Shown here: piece after piece, positions 53,879 to 63,314 of the stretch | Layout of the letters: every line of letters begins with the position of its first letter | Position numbering within the stretch: the first letter of the stretch is position 1 | Assembly (NCBI RefSeq): GCF_007860125.1 | Contig: NZ_SJPW01000007.1 | Coordinates: forward strand, 62,001-126,000 | Origin: Rubripirellula tenax | GTDB taxonomy: Bacteria; Planctomycetota; Planctomycetia; Pirellulales; Pirellulaceae | Direction: 5' to 3' | Length of the DNA: 64,000 bases | The notes under the pieces: generated by a model | What the model was told of the DNA's origin: nothing | Seen by the model: the letters and a program-made list of their open reading frames with translations, nothing else | Database searches by the model: none | Made by a program: the position numbers and the translations under genes

Positions 53879-55924
53879 ATGCCCCGTCCGAAACGACTTC
53901 GCCGTCCCCACGCAGCCAATTTTGAGACACTCGAATCACGCACCTTGCTTGCTGCATTTGGAACGCCATGGCCAGAACCTCGTGACCTGACCATCAGCTT
54001 TCCCGCCGATGGCGTCGCAATCGGGAATCGCGTCAACGACTTAGCAGAAACGCTGGACCAAGCGGGCGACACCCAGCAATGGCAAGAGTTGATTCTCAGG
54101 GCATATCAGACTTGGGCGATTCACGCAGACATCAACATCGGACTTCGAAACGACTTCGATGTTGCGTTTGGTTCGCACGGCATGACCAATAACGATCCTC
54201 GATTTGGAGAGTTTCGGATCGGCGCGTTTCCTCAACAGGGTCTGCTTGCCAGCTCACTTCCGTTTCAATCGGTGGCTGGTACTTACTCCGGCGACTTGCT
54301 GCTCAATTCGAATCAGAACTTCAAGCTGCATGACTGGAATGACGACACCGGTCCTGATACGACGCAGTGGGATCCGTTGGATCGCGACCTGTTCAGCGTC
54401 CTTTTGCATGAATCGGGAAACACGTTGGGTGTCGATGACAACCTGACCGAATGGTCCGTGATGTTCGGGCAATACACGGTTCCCAAAGGACTGTTAAGCC
54501 CCGAAGACATAAGCGAGATTCAAAGTCTGTACGGACTGCGTAGCGATCCGTATGAAGCGCTCAGCAACGACGACGTTCAGATGGCCACGCTGTTGCCTCA
54601 GCCGATCAACTTTGCACCGGCTACCGACGTCGTACGCACCCGCGCCAGCATTGTGTCGGCAACCGATATCGATCACTACAAATTCGTACCAGCGACCGGA
54701 CAAGACAGTGTCACGATCAAAGTCAAATCCGCTGGCATCAGCCTGCTTCGTTCCCGACTGGAAGTCATCGACGCCGCCGGCGAAGTCTTGCAAAGCAGCG
54801 CGGCGGCGTCCGTTTTCGACAACGACCACTCCATCACCCTGACCGGCATCAACGGGTCAGCGGAAATCATGGTTCGTGTCCTTGCCGACGACACTGACGA
54901 CGTTTATTCGGTCGGCGACTATGTGCTGGAGCTTGACTATCGGTCGGCCGCCGATCAACAACTTGATCACGTTCCGGGCGACTATGCGTCCGGTGCCGAC
55001 GCCTTGTTCACCGGATTCGATCTTGCGGATCCCGAAGACGTGCGCCAAACGATTGCTTCCGCAGACACGGTTTCTTCCACAATCGCATCGACGGATCGTT
55101 TCGAAGTCATCTCTTCGGTCGCATCGGCAGCCGACGCCGATGTTTGGAAAATTGTCGCGCCCGATAGTGCACGGCAGAGTCTGCAAGTCAGCGTTTCCGG
55201 TGTCGGCCAAGCGCACCCCGAGATAATGGTGCGCGTGATTGATTCGACGGGTCAACAAGTCGGTTCCTCGGCGAGACTGCGAAACGATGGGTCGTGGACT
55301 GTGGAAGTAACATCGCCAACCGTCGGAGCCGAGTACTTTGTCCGCATCAGTATCGACCCCAGTTCGGCCGTTCATGTCGGCAACTATGTCGCCGTCGCAG
55401 AGTTCATCACACCGTCCCAACAGATGAACGAACTCGTCTCGGGCGATGCTTCGTCCGAAATGGATGAGTTCTATCGCTGGACAGCAGGCAAATCCAAACT
55501 CTACCGATTTGATCTATCGGCCTCCGACGGATCGAGCACCGAAGGGATTCGCATGCGAATCTACGACGCCGAGACGAGCGAACTGCGTATGGTGATCGGC
55601 GTCCAAAATGACATAACCCGGTCGGGCCTCGCATGGCTCGATCAAGGTGACTATCTGATTCGCATTACCGCATTTGAAGCGAACGATGCTCCGGTCGACG
55701 CGATTCACTTCACGCTGACGTGCGACGGTCTTTCAGACGACCAAGACGACGATCCTTATGACCCGGATACCGATCCGTATTACGACGCGTACTACTACGA
55801 ATACAATCCGGCGTACTACTACTATTACTATTCAACCTACGAGTACTACTACAACTGGGACGAGTACTACGAATACGACGGCGACCCCGATTATCAGTAT
55901 TACTACACGGGCGAATACCCATAG
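53879..55924 (+). CDS. Exported protein with metzincin-like domain, repeat domains and Tyr/Asp-rich tail
   Basis: A 681-residue protein. FETLESRTLLAA at 15-26 is the planctomycete extracellular-protein signal (Planc_extracel type). Residues about 30-220 resemble a matrixin/metzincin domain: WAIHADINIGLRNDFDVAFG, LLHESGNTLGVDDN, SPEDISEIQSLYGL. The zinc motif HExGHxLGxxH is degenerate, as the second and third His read Asn and Asp. From about 250 to 610 come three similar beta-rich segments (pre-peptidase type, for example DHYKFVPATGQDSVTIKV, DVWKIVAPDSARQ and YRFDLSASDGS). The last 62 residues (620-681) hold 25 tyrosines amid Asp/Glu. It follows the kinase gene by 54 bases and precedes a sulfotransferase gene by 69. 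Catalysis is doubtful. Confidence 0.85.
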   Translation: MPRPKRLRRPHAANFETLESRTLLAAFGTPWPEPRDLTISFPADGVAIGNRVNDLAETLDQAGDTQQWQELILRAYQTWAIHADINIGLRNDFDVAFGSHGMTNNDPRFGEFRIGAFPQQGLLASSLPFQSVAGTYSGDLLLNSNQNFKLHDWNDDTGPDTTQWDPLDRDLFSVLLHESGNTLGVDDNLTEWSVMFGQYTVPKGLLSPEDISEIQSLYGLRSDPYEALSNDDVQMATLLPQPINFAPATDVVRTRASIVSATDIDHYKFVPATGQDSVTIKVKSAGISLLRSRLEVIDAAGEVLQSSAAASVFDNDHSITLTGINGSAEIMVRVLADDTDDVYSVGDYVLELDYRSAADQQLDHVPGDYASGADALFTGFDLADPEDVRQTIASADTVSSTIASTDRFEVISSVASAADADVWKIVAPDSARQSLQVSVSGVGQAHPEIMVRVIDSTGQQVGSSARLRNDGSWTVEVTSPTVGAEYFVRISIDPSSAVHVGNYVAVAEFITPSQQMNELVSGDASSEMDEFYRWTAGKSKLYRFDLSASDGSSTEGIRMRIYDAETSELRMVIGVQNDITRSGLAWLDQGDYLIRITAFEANDAPVDAIHFTLTCDGLSDDQDDDPYDPDTDPYYDAYYYEYNPAYYYYYYSTYEYYYNWDEYYEYDGDPDYQYYYTGEYP

Positions 55925-55993
55925 TGATCCTGTTGTGTCCAACCACCGCGTCATCCGCTGGCTCTCTGTCATCAACGCCTCTCGAGTCCCTTC

Positions 55994-58012
55994 ATGCTTG
56001 CGACTTCTGTTATTCATCCAGACCACCTGGATCGGCTATTCGTCCGCGCATGCGGTTTGATGGATCCGAGTCTGTCGGGAACTCCAGCCGACCGTCTTCG
56101 TGAAGCACGACGAAGATCTCGCGTCGATCACACTGATGCCGTAGCGAACGCGGTCGTTGCCGTTTGGGATTTGATCGAAAAACGGCCGAAGGAATCGCTC
56201 AACTACCTCCTGCGATTCTTGGGCGACGCGGATTGCATCGGAATCGTCCTTCAAGTCGCGGGCTATGCCTGCGTCCTTCAAGACGATTTGGATCAAGCAG
56301 CACTGCTTCTCAATCGTACCGTCAAGCTAGAACCACGCGCTGCCGAGTGCTGGACCGTACTAGGCCGAATTGCCAGTGCGAATCGTCAACCGGAGCTCGC
56401 GATGGAGCGCCATCAGCGAGCCATCGCCGTCAGCAATGCGACCTGTGCATCGGTGCTCGACCTGACGCATGTTTTTGTGCGTCACCGCCGCCTCGATGAT
56501 GCGATTCACACGCTACGTGTTGCGTTGATGCGCGATCGCAACAATCCCCAAATCAATCGCACACTCGCGCGACTGTTGAGGCGTCGCAGCATCGTCCTTG
56601 GACGGAAGAATATGCGAGTCGCGAAGCAACGCATCGTTCGAGAACGCCTGCGTTGCCTGCAAACAGCCAATCGTGCCGCTCCGCGATCCGATAGCTACAT
56701 CCGACAGGGAAGACTCGAAGGCCAACTCGAGCAATTCGACCGGGCGCGTCAATCGTACGGACATGCCGTTCGACTTGATCCTCAGTCGTCTTTTGCTCTA
56801 ACGCATCTTGCCAATGCGAACGTCGACAGCGGGAACATTTCCCAAGCCATCGAACAATTCGAATCCGCAATCGACATGGATCCCCATCACGCGGCAACCC
56901 ACTTTCGGTACACTCGAACTCGAAAGTTCAAAGCCGAACCGAAGACCAGCGACTACGTGACAATGTTAGAGTCTCGGCTGAAGGAACCAGAGCTTCCACT
57001 TCGCGACCGCGTCCATCTGGAATTTGCTCTCGGAAAAATCTTCGACGATCTCGGCGAGTACGATCGCGCGTGGAAGCATTTTGACACGGCAAACCGGTTA
57101 AAACCCGGACATCAGCGATCACTTGACTCGGCCGAGTCACCCAAACCACGACCGGCATCCGACCGCGCACCGCTAAAGCGTATTGCCGAGGCTTCGATCA
57201 GTTTCTTCACTCCCGAATTCTATCGAGCCAATGCGAATGTCGGCATTCGACGTGATTCGGTGAGACCGATCTTCGTCGTGGGGATGCCGAGATCGGGAAC
57301 AACCCTGACTGAGCAAATTCTTACCAGCCATCCGGCGATCGCGGGCGCGGGTGAACTCAAGACGATCAACAATATTCGACGAACCATCGAAAACGAATCA
57401 AATGACGCGCGCGGCATCGCCCACGGCCCCGTTTCAAATTACCCCAAGTGTTTGTGGGATACTGACCAATATCGCATTCAACGGCATGCCAATGACTATC
57501 TCGACCAACTGAAGACATTTGGACCGAACGAAACCTTTGTCACCGACAAGATGCCGACCAATTTCATGCACCTCGGCTTGATCGCGTTGCTGTTCCCAAA
57601 CGCAATCGTGATTCACTGTCAACGCGATCCGATGGACGTGTTGGTTTCTTGCTACTGTCAAAACCTGAATCCGCCCTTTTGCGATCTTGAATCGCTTTCT
57701 CTTTACTATCGACGCTATCGGCAAATGATGGCCCACTTCGAGGAAGCGCTGCCGATTCGAATCCATAACATCACTTACGAAGAGACCGTCGCCGATTGTG
57801 AACGCGTCGCTCGTGGAATGATCGATCATTGCGGGTTGCCGTGGGACCCTGCTTGCATTGATTTTCATGAAAACGAGCGTTCGGTCCACACGCCAAGCAA
57901 GTGGCAAGTTCGACAACCGATGTATGCGACTTCCGTTCAAAAGTGGCGTCGATTCGAACATCATCTGCAACCAATCTTAGATTCGCTGCATCAACCTCCA
58001 CTCGACATCTAG
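55994..58012 (+). CDS. TPR-sulfotransferase
   Basis: A 672-residue protein. Residues about 45-370 are TPRs (VLQDDLDQAALLLNRTVKLEP, EQFDRARQSYGHAVRLDP, NISQAIEQFESAIDMDPH). The C-terminal Sulfotransfer_3-type domain begins at FVVGMPRSGTTLTEQIL (427-443), the PAPS 5'-phosphosulfate loop. It continues with HPAIAGAGELKT, DKMPTNFMHLGLIALLFPNA, and the 3'-phosphate site CQRDPMDVLVSCY. It has no signal peptide, so it is cytoplasmic. TPR-sulfotransferases include tyrosylprotein-sulfotransferase-like enzymes. The acceptor may be the Tyr-rich exoprotein next door (inference). The start ATG is 69 bases after that gene. Confidence 0.9.
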   Translation: MLATSVIHPDHLDRLFVRACGLMDPSLSGTPADRLREARRRSRVDHTDAVANAVVAVWDLIEKRPKESLNYLLRFLGDADCIGIVLQVAGYACVLQDDLDQAALLLNRTVKLEPRAAECWTVLGRIASANRQPELAMERHQRAIAVSNATCASVLDLTHVFVRHRRLDDAIHTLRVALMRDRNNPQINRTLARLLRRRSIVLGRKNMRVAKQRIVRERLRCLQTANRAAPRSDSYIRQGRLEGQLEQFDRARQSYGHAVRLDPQSSFALTHLANANVDSGNISQAIEQFESAIDMDPHHAATHFRYTRTRKFKAEPKTSDYVTMLESRLKEPELPLRDRVHLEFALGKIFDDLGEYDRAWKHFDTANRLKPGHQRSLDSAESPKPRPASDRAPLKRIAEASISFFTPEFYRANANVGIRRDSVRPIFVVGMPRSGTTLTEQILTSHPAIAGAGELKTINNIRRTIENESNDARGIAHGPVSNYPKCLWDTDQYRIQRHANDYLDQLKTFGPNETFVTDKMPTNFMHLGLIALLFPNAIVIHCQRDPMDVLVSCYCQNLNPPFCDLESLSLYYRRYRQMMAHFEEALPIRIHNITYEETVADCERVARGMIDHCGLPWDPACIDFHENERSVHTPSKWQVRQPMYATSVQKWRRFEHHLQPILDSLHQPPLDI

Positions 58013-58786
58013 TCATTTAGCGGGTCGTGTTTGATCCGATTGAGGTTGTATCGCAATACGTTGTTCGAGCATCCAGGTATACAGATCGTCGTTGCCGTAG
58101 GTCTCGGTCCACGCATCGTGCTTCGCGTTCGGATAGACCGTAAACTTGACGTCGTTTCCAAGCTCCCGCAGCGCGTCCACCATTTGTTCCGATTCTGAGA
58201 TCGGAATCATGTCATCTCGTTGGCCGTGAAATACCCAAATCGGCATTTGCTTGATCTTTCGGACATAGGGCGGGTCACCACCACCGCAAATTGGCACCAA
58301 ACAAGCGAAGCGATCGGGATTCTGGATCGCCAAACGCCAAGCGCCGAACCCACCGCGACTCATCCCCGTCAAATAGATGCGTGACGGATCGACGGCGTAT
58401 CGATCAACAAGATGATCAACTAAAGCCATCAATGACTGATCATCCCAGAACTGAGTGGTGCTGGGATTCTGAGGCGAGACAACAAAGAACGGAAAGTCCT
58501 TACCCTCTTTGATCAGCCGCGGCGGGCCGTGCATTTTGACTTTTTCGATGTTGTCACCGCCTTCGCCGCCACCGTGCAAGAACAACAGCAGCGGGATTCG
58601 TCCATCTTCGGTTCGTACTTGCGCAACCGCTTGGCTATCCAAATCGGGTTGGTACAGCAGATAGTGAAGAGTCGAAGCTCCTTGGTTGTCGAATCGTTCC
58701 ACCGTTTGATCACCGGCGTTTGCTATGGATGCAAAAACAGCAAGCGCCCCAACGACGATTGAATAGAAACGTTCAAACACAAACAT
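58013..58786 (-). CDS. Secreted alpha/beta-hydrolase (phospholipase/carboxylesterase type)
   Basis: A 257-residue secreted esterase. ATG 58786 gives the signal peptide FYSIVVGALAVFASIANA. The oxyanion strand is LLLFLHGGGEGGDN. The nucleophile serine is in YLTGMSRGGFGAW, Asp in VFHGQRDDMIP and His in YPNAKHDAW, giving a complete catalytic triad. Similar to planctomycete prolyl-oligopeptidase-like or feruloyl-esterase-like enzymes of polysaccharide breakdown; the substrate is unknown. It ends one base from the convergent sulfotransferase gene, and the epimerase gene upstream is 7 bases away, so the two form an operon. Confidence 0.9.
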   Translation of the reverse strand: MFVFERFYSIVVGALAVFASIANAGDQTVERFDNQGASTLHYLLYQPDLDSQAVAQVRTEDGRIPLLLFLHGGGEGGDNIEKVKMHGPPRLIKEGKDFPFFVVSPQNPSTTQFWDDQSLMALVDHLVDRYAVDPSRIYLTGMSRGGFGAWRLAIQNPDRFACLVPICGGGDPPYVRKIKQMPIWVFHGQRDDMIPISESEQMVDALRELGNDVKFTVYPNAKHDAWTETYGNDDLYTWMLEQRIAIQPQSDQTRPAK

Positions 58787-58793
58787 CGCAGCA

Positions 58794-59903
58794 CTACTTC
58801 TTTTGAGTTGAGAACTTGAAAGTCGTCTTGGTCTGGTAATCCTTACCAGGCTTGATGATCGTGGACGGGAAATTCGGCTGATTGGGGCTGTCGGGATAGT
58901 GTTGGGTTTCCAGACAAAAGCCACCACGGTGCAGATAGGTTTTCCCTGCCTTGCCCTTCAATCGACCGTCTAAAAAGTTTCCGCAATAGAATTGAATACC
59001 CGGCTCGGTGGTCGTGATCTCCATCACGCGGCCCGTCGTCGGCTCGTAAACCCGCGCGGCAAGCCCCATCTCGCCGTACGGTTTGTCAAGGACGAAGTTG
59101 TGATCGTAACCGAGTCCGAACTCGAGTTGCTCGTCCGATGCCCCGACGTCACGACCGATCGGCTTTGACACGGTAAAGTCAAATGGCGTGCCTTCGACGT
59201 TGGGCATTTTTCCCGTCGGGATCAAACCTGAATCGACGGGAGTGTAGGTCTTCGCATTGAGCATCAACTCGTGATCCAGGATCGTTCCTTCGCCTTCGCC
59301 CTTCAGGTTGAAGTACGTGTGCTGTGTCAAGTTCACCGGTGTCGACTTGTCGGTCGACGCGTGATAGTTCACGGACAACTCATTCTTATTATTCCATTGG
59401 TAGGTCACCGTCACTTGCAAATTGCCGGGGTATCCTTCCTCCATATCCTTGGCAAGGTACGAAAGTTCCAACCCCGTGAATCCGTCGCCCTCGATCGGCT
59501 TTGCATCCCAAACCACTTTGTCGAACCCGATCACCCCGCCGTGAAGGTGGTTTGCGTTATTGTTCGTCGCCAGCGCGTAGGTTTTGTCACCGATCGAGAA
59601 GGCACCTTTGGCGATGCGATTTCCATATCTTCCGACGATGGCACCAAAGTAGGGCTTGTCGACTGCATTGATATAGTCTTCGACGCGGTTGTACCCCAAC
59701 GCTACATCGCCGACCTTCCCATTGCGATCGGGAACCATGATGGACGTGATGATCGCACCGTAGTTGGTGACCTTCACAGTCATCCCCGAATCATTCGTCA
59801 ATGTGTACAGCTTGATGCTGTCGAAGTCGTTGACAATCACCTGGGCGATCGACACGTTGGAGCAAAAAAAGAGGGCGCAAAGGCCTAGCAAGGTGTTTTT
59901 CAT
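58794..59903 (-). CDS. galM: Secreted aldose 1-epimerase (galactose mutarotase)
   Basis: A 369-residue GalM-type mutarotase converting alpha and beta forms of aldoses. ATG 59903 gives signal peptide LLGLCALFFCSNVSIAQ, so it is exported. Motifs: VTNYGAIITSIMVPDR, GRYGNRIAKG, NNANHLHGG (catalytic His region), LTQHTYFNLKGEG, DHELMLNA and GYDHNFVLD. Length and order are normal for the family. A periplasmic location next to a secreted esterase suggests joint processing of imported sugars. Confidence 0.94.
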   Translation of the reverse strand: MKNTLLGLCALFFCSNVSIAQVIVNDFDSIKLYTLTNDSGMTVKVTNYGAIITSIMVPDRNGKVGDVALGYNRVEDYINAVDKPYFGAIVGRYGNRIAKGAFSIGDKTYALATNNNANHLHGGVIGFDKVVWDAKPIEGDGFTGLELSYLAKDMEEGYPGNLQVTVTYQWNNKNELSVNYHASTDKSTPVNLTQHTYFNLKGEGEGTILDHELMLNAKTYTPVDSGLIPTGKMPNVEGTPFDFTVSKPIGRDVGASDEQLEFGLGYDHNFVLDKPYGEMGLAARVYEPTTGRVMEITTTEPGIQFYCGNFLDGRLKGKAGKTYLHRGGFCLETQHYPDSPNQPNFPSTIIKPGKDYQTKTTFKFSTQKK

Positions 59904-60077
59904 GTCGTCGTCCGCGAACGAGTAATCGGTAGGAATCACCGACAGAGAAGCCAATGCCTCTCTACCGCTGCCCGACCATTTTCATCGCATCGATGACCGG
60001 TGGCAATGAGACACAGTATCGATCCATTGAGCTTTCTTCCGGCGAAAAGAATCGAAATCAGTCTCCGGTCGCCTCGA

Positions 60078-63000
60078 TTAGGCGGGCGCCACCGAGTTGC
60101 GGTGGACGAGCGAGTAGACGCACGGCACCAGAATCAATGTCAATAGAGTCGATACAACCATGCCGCCCAGCAACGCACGCGCCAGCGGGATCATTGCCTC
60201 GTTACCGGGCGCCCACAAGAAAGCCAAGGGCAACATCGAAGCGACCAACGTTAGCGACGTCATCAAAATTGGACGCAGTCGTACTTGGGCCGCCGCCATC
60301 GCAGCATCATGGGCCGACATACCTTGCTGACGTCGTCGGTTGGCAAAATCGACCAATAGAATCGAGTTATTGACCACGACGCCGATCATCATCAGCGTGC
60401 CCATCAACGATTGGATATTCAAGTTCGTGTTGGTCAAGTACAGCACGACCAGTACGCCGCCGATCCCCAGCGGCACAGCCAACATGATGATCAGTGGATC
60501 GGTGAACGACCGGAACTGGGCCATCAAGACCAAATAGACCAAGAAAGCAGCGACGGCCAAACCGATGCCCAAAAGCTTCATGCCCGAACGCATGGTCTCG
60601 ACCGGACCACGCAGGCTGACCGAGACACCGTTTTCGAACTCCATGTCTGCGAGCGCCGTTTCAATATCGGCCGCGACGGATCCGATATCACGATTGACGA
60701 CGTTGACGTGTACGTCGTTCACACGAGCGATGTTGTAATGCTGAATCTCACCGGGAATGTTCACTCGGCTGACCGTGGCGATGTTCGACAACGGAATCGT
60801 GATCGGTCCGTCGGGAGTTTCCAAAGACAAAGGGATGTTTCGTACGTCTTCCAACGACTCGAAATCGTTCGACTCGTACTGTACGCCCATGAAAAAGTCC
60901 GTGCCCGATTTGGGGTCGATCCAAATCGTTGGCGAGTATCCGACGCTGGAACCCAGCGCTGTAAGCACCGTCTTCGCTACCTGTTCTTGGTCAACGCCCA
61001 AGTACTTGGCACGGGTTCGGTCGACTTGAACGTCAAACTGGGGATAGTCCAACGATTGTGCAATCTGCACATCCTCGGTGCCGGCAATCGGTCGAACGGC
61101 ATCCACGATTCGCTCGGCTGCGTCGCGACACTGTTGCAGCGAACCCGCCGAAACCTGAACGCTGATGGGAGTCGGCACACCTTCGTTCAAGGCCATGTTG
61201 ACAATACCGCCCGACACAAACAGAAACTGCTCAAGCGGATACTCTTGTGCAAGCTTTTCGCGGAGCAACCCAATGTAGTGACTGGTACTTTCGGATCGCC
61301 CTTGCTGTTTTAAGTTGACAATCAAGTAGGCCGTGTCGGGTCCCGAGTTCGAACTCAAGACAGTCGAAAACCCTGCGCCCTTGCCGACCGGCAATCCGAT
61401 GTTGGCAATGATCGTTTCGATTTGTTCCGCGGGGATCATCTCTTGGATGGTATCTTCGAGCCGCATCACCAAGGCTTCCGTTTGATCCAGCGCTGTCCCG
61501 GGCAGTGTTTTGATTCGCAATTCAAAGCTGCCCGCATCGACTTCGGGGAATAGTTCGGTACCAATTCGTGGCCACAACAAAAACGATGCGCCCACACAAC
61601 CCACGATCATCACCGAGGTCAGCACGGGGACTTTCATCGCCGAACTCAGAACGCCGGCATAGAACCCGCTCAATTCAGCTTCGTCGTCCGATGACTTTTC
61701 ATCCGACATCATCAGTTTTTCACGCACGAGCGTCGCGCAGAAAGCTGGTACAACCGTCAGTGCCAGAAAATACGAAGCACCAATCGTCAACACGGCAGCC
61801 AACGACAATGGCGCGAACAGGTACTTGATCATGCCGGTTAAAAATACGGCCGGAAGGAATACGGCGAGCGTCGTCAGTGTTCCCGCCAAAATCGCGCCCG
61901 AGACTTCGCTGGTACCGTCGAATGCAGCGTCGACGGCTGACTTGCCCATCCGTTGATGACGGATGATGTTTTCTACGACGACGATCCCCGCGTCCACAAC
62001 CGTTCCGATAGCCAACGCGATCCCACCCAGCGTCATCACGTTGATTGTCTGGCCCGTGAACGCGAAACCGAGGGCTCCGATCAAGATCGCCAACAAGATC
62101 GTCGAAACGATGATGATCGTTGGCATGAAGCGGCGCAAGAAAATCATCACAATGACGCTGACCAACAGCGCACCGAGTCCGACTTGATTCAACAAGTTCC
62201 GCATCGCGTTGCGAATGTAGCTGGATTGGTCCGAGACCAACGTGACTTCCGTTGCCTCGGGAATGTCGCCCCGCTCTTTCATCTTGGGAATTTCGGCCGC
62301 GATCCCATCGTAGATTCGGTCCACGACTTCAATCGTATTCTCACCCGGCTCGCGCAACAACGGACAATAGACGCTGCGTTTTCCGTTGACTCGGACAATG
62401 TTGTATTGAAGTGCGGCATCGTCGACGACGCGTGCGACGTCACGAATGAAGATGGGGCGACCGTCGCGAACGGCTATCGGGATCGCTTCGATTTCAGCGG
62501 TATCCGGCAGCGTGTTGCGAGGATGGACTTGATAGTCGGTTCCGCCCATGCGAGCTGTCCCGGCAGCCAACACCAAGTTGGACTTCTGCATCGCCTCGAC
62601 GACTTCGGACGTGCTGACGTGGTAGGCGCGAAGCTTGTGCGGGTCCACGTAGACCATCATCTGTCGAAACTTACCGCCGAACGGGTGCGGAATTTGGACG
62701 CCCTTCAGGCCGCCCATTTTGTTTCGAACGGCGTAATATCCGATCGTGTAGAGCTCGGATTCGCTGAGACCTTCGCCAGAGATGGCGGCCAGCACAACGG
62801 GCAAATTGGCCGGTTCGCTGCGCAGTGTAAACGGCCACTCGATCCCCGGCGGCAAGTGGAACATGTCGCTTGCTTCAAGATTGACGATATCGTTCATCGC
62901 CGAACTCGCATCAGCGCCGGGCTGGAAAAAGACTTTGATGACGGCCGCGCCGGGGACCGTGCGTGATTCTTGATGCTCGATCTTGCCCGCCAATGTCAAC

Positions 63001-63209
63001 GCTCGTTCGACACGAGCGGTCACCGACTTTTCCATATCCAACGTCGGCAGACCCGGATACGAGAAAAAGCTGACGACGACCGGCTTCTTGAAGTCGGGCA
63101 GGATATCGATCGTGATCCCCGGAATGACCGCAGCACCGAGGACACTGAGCGCGATCGCGGACGCCAGCACAGCGAAGCGATTGTTGAGCGAAAATCGAAT
63201 CAAACCCAT
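60078..63209 (-). CDS. RND-family efflux permease (HAE/AcrB-type)
   Basis: A 1043-residue inner-membrane proton antiporter with the standard 12-helix, two-porter-domain layout. It begins MGLIRFSLNNRFAVLASAIALSVLG. TM4 has AIGTVVDAGIVVVENIIRH: one Asp where AcrB has two (D407/D408). The TM10 region reads VVNNSILLVDFANRRR, with Asn at the position where AcrB has K940. This simplified relay is common in other HAE branches. The adaptor gene lies 105 bases upstream. No TolC-type outer-membrane gene is in view. Substrates cannot be told; drug or metal export are the usual options. Confidence 0.93.
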   Translation of the reverse strand: MGLIRFSLNNRFAVLASAIALSVLGAAVIPGITIDILPDFKKPVVVSFFSYPGLPTLDMEKSVTARVERALTLAGKIEHQESRTVPGAAVIKVFFQPGADASSAMNDIVNLEASDMFHLPPGIEWPFTLRSEPANLPVVLAAISGEGLSESELYTIGYYAVRNKMGGLKGVQIPHPFGGKFRQMMVYVDPHKLRAYHVSTSEVVEAMQKSNLVLAAGTARMGGTDYQVHPRNTLPDTAEIEAIPIAVRDGRPIFIRDVARVVDDAALQYNIVRVNGKRSVYCPLLREPGENTIEVVDRIYDGIAAEIPKMKERGDIPEATEVTLVSDQSSYIRNAMRNLLNQVGLGALLVSVIVMIFLRRFMPTIIIVSTILLAILIGALGFAFTGQTINVMTLGGIALAIGTVVDAGIVVVENIIRHQRMGKSAVDAAFDGTSEVSGAILAGTLTTLAVFLPAVFLTGMIKYLFAPLSLAAVLTIGASYFLALTVVPAFCATLVREKLMMSDEKSSDDEAELSGFYAGVLSSAMKVPVLTSVMIVGCVGASFLLWPRIGTELFPEVDAGSFELRIKTLPGTALDQTEALVMRLEDTIQEMIPAEQIETIIANIGLPVGKGAGFSTVLSSNSGPDTAYLIVNLKQQGRSESTSHYIGLLREKLAQEYPLEQFLFVSGGIVNMALNEGVPTPISVQVSAGSLQQCRDAAERIVDAVRPIAGTEDVQIAQSLDYPQFDVQVDRTRAKYLGVDQEQVAKTVLTALGSSVGYSPTIWIDPKSGTDFFMGVQYESNDFESLEDVRNIPLSLETPDGPITIPLSNIATVSRVNIPGEIQHYNIARVNDVHVNVVNRDIGSVAADIETALADMEFENGVSVSLRGPVETMRSGMKLLGIGLAVAAFLVYLVLMAQFRSFTDPLIIMLAVPLGIGGVLVVLYLTNTNLNIQSLMGTLMMIGVVVNNSILLVDFANRRRQQGMSAHDAAMAAAQVRLRPILMTSLTLVASMLPLAFLWAPGNEAMIPLARALLGGMVVSTLLTLILVPCVYSLVHRNSVAPA

Positions 63210-63314
63210 CGAACGAAATCTCTATGTAGTCAGCCGCGAAAGAAAGCGACTGGGGACTCTGAAATTATCAAACCCGTGCAAGACGACCGTCAAAGAACGG
63301 CCAAGTGCGCAAAC

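Noticed and set aside
61953-62966. 337-codon plus-strand ORF opposite the RND permease
   Set aside because: Asp/Arg/His-rich antisense frame; the RND gene is unambiguous.
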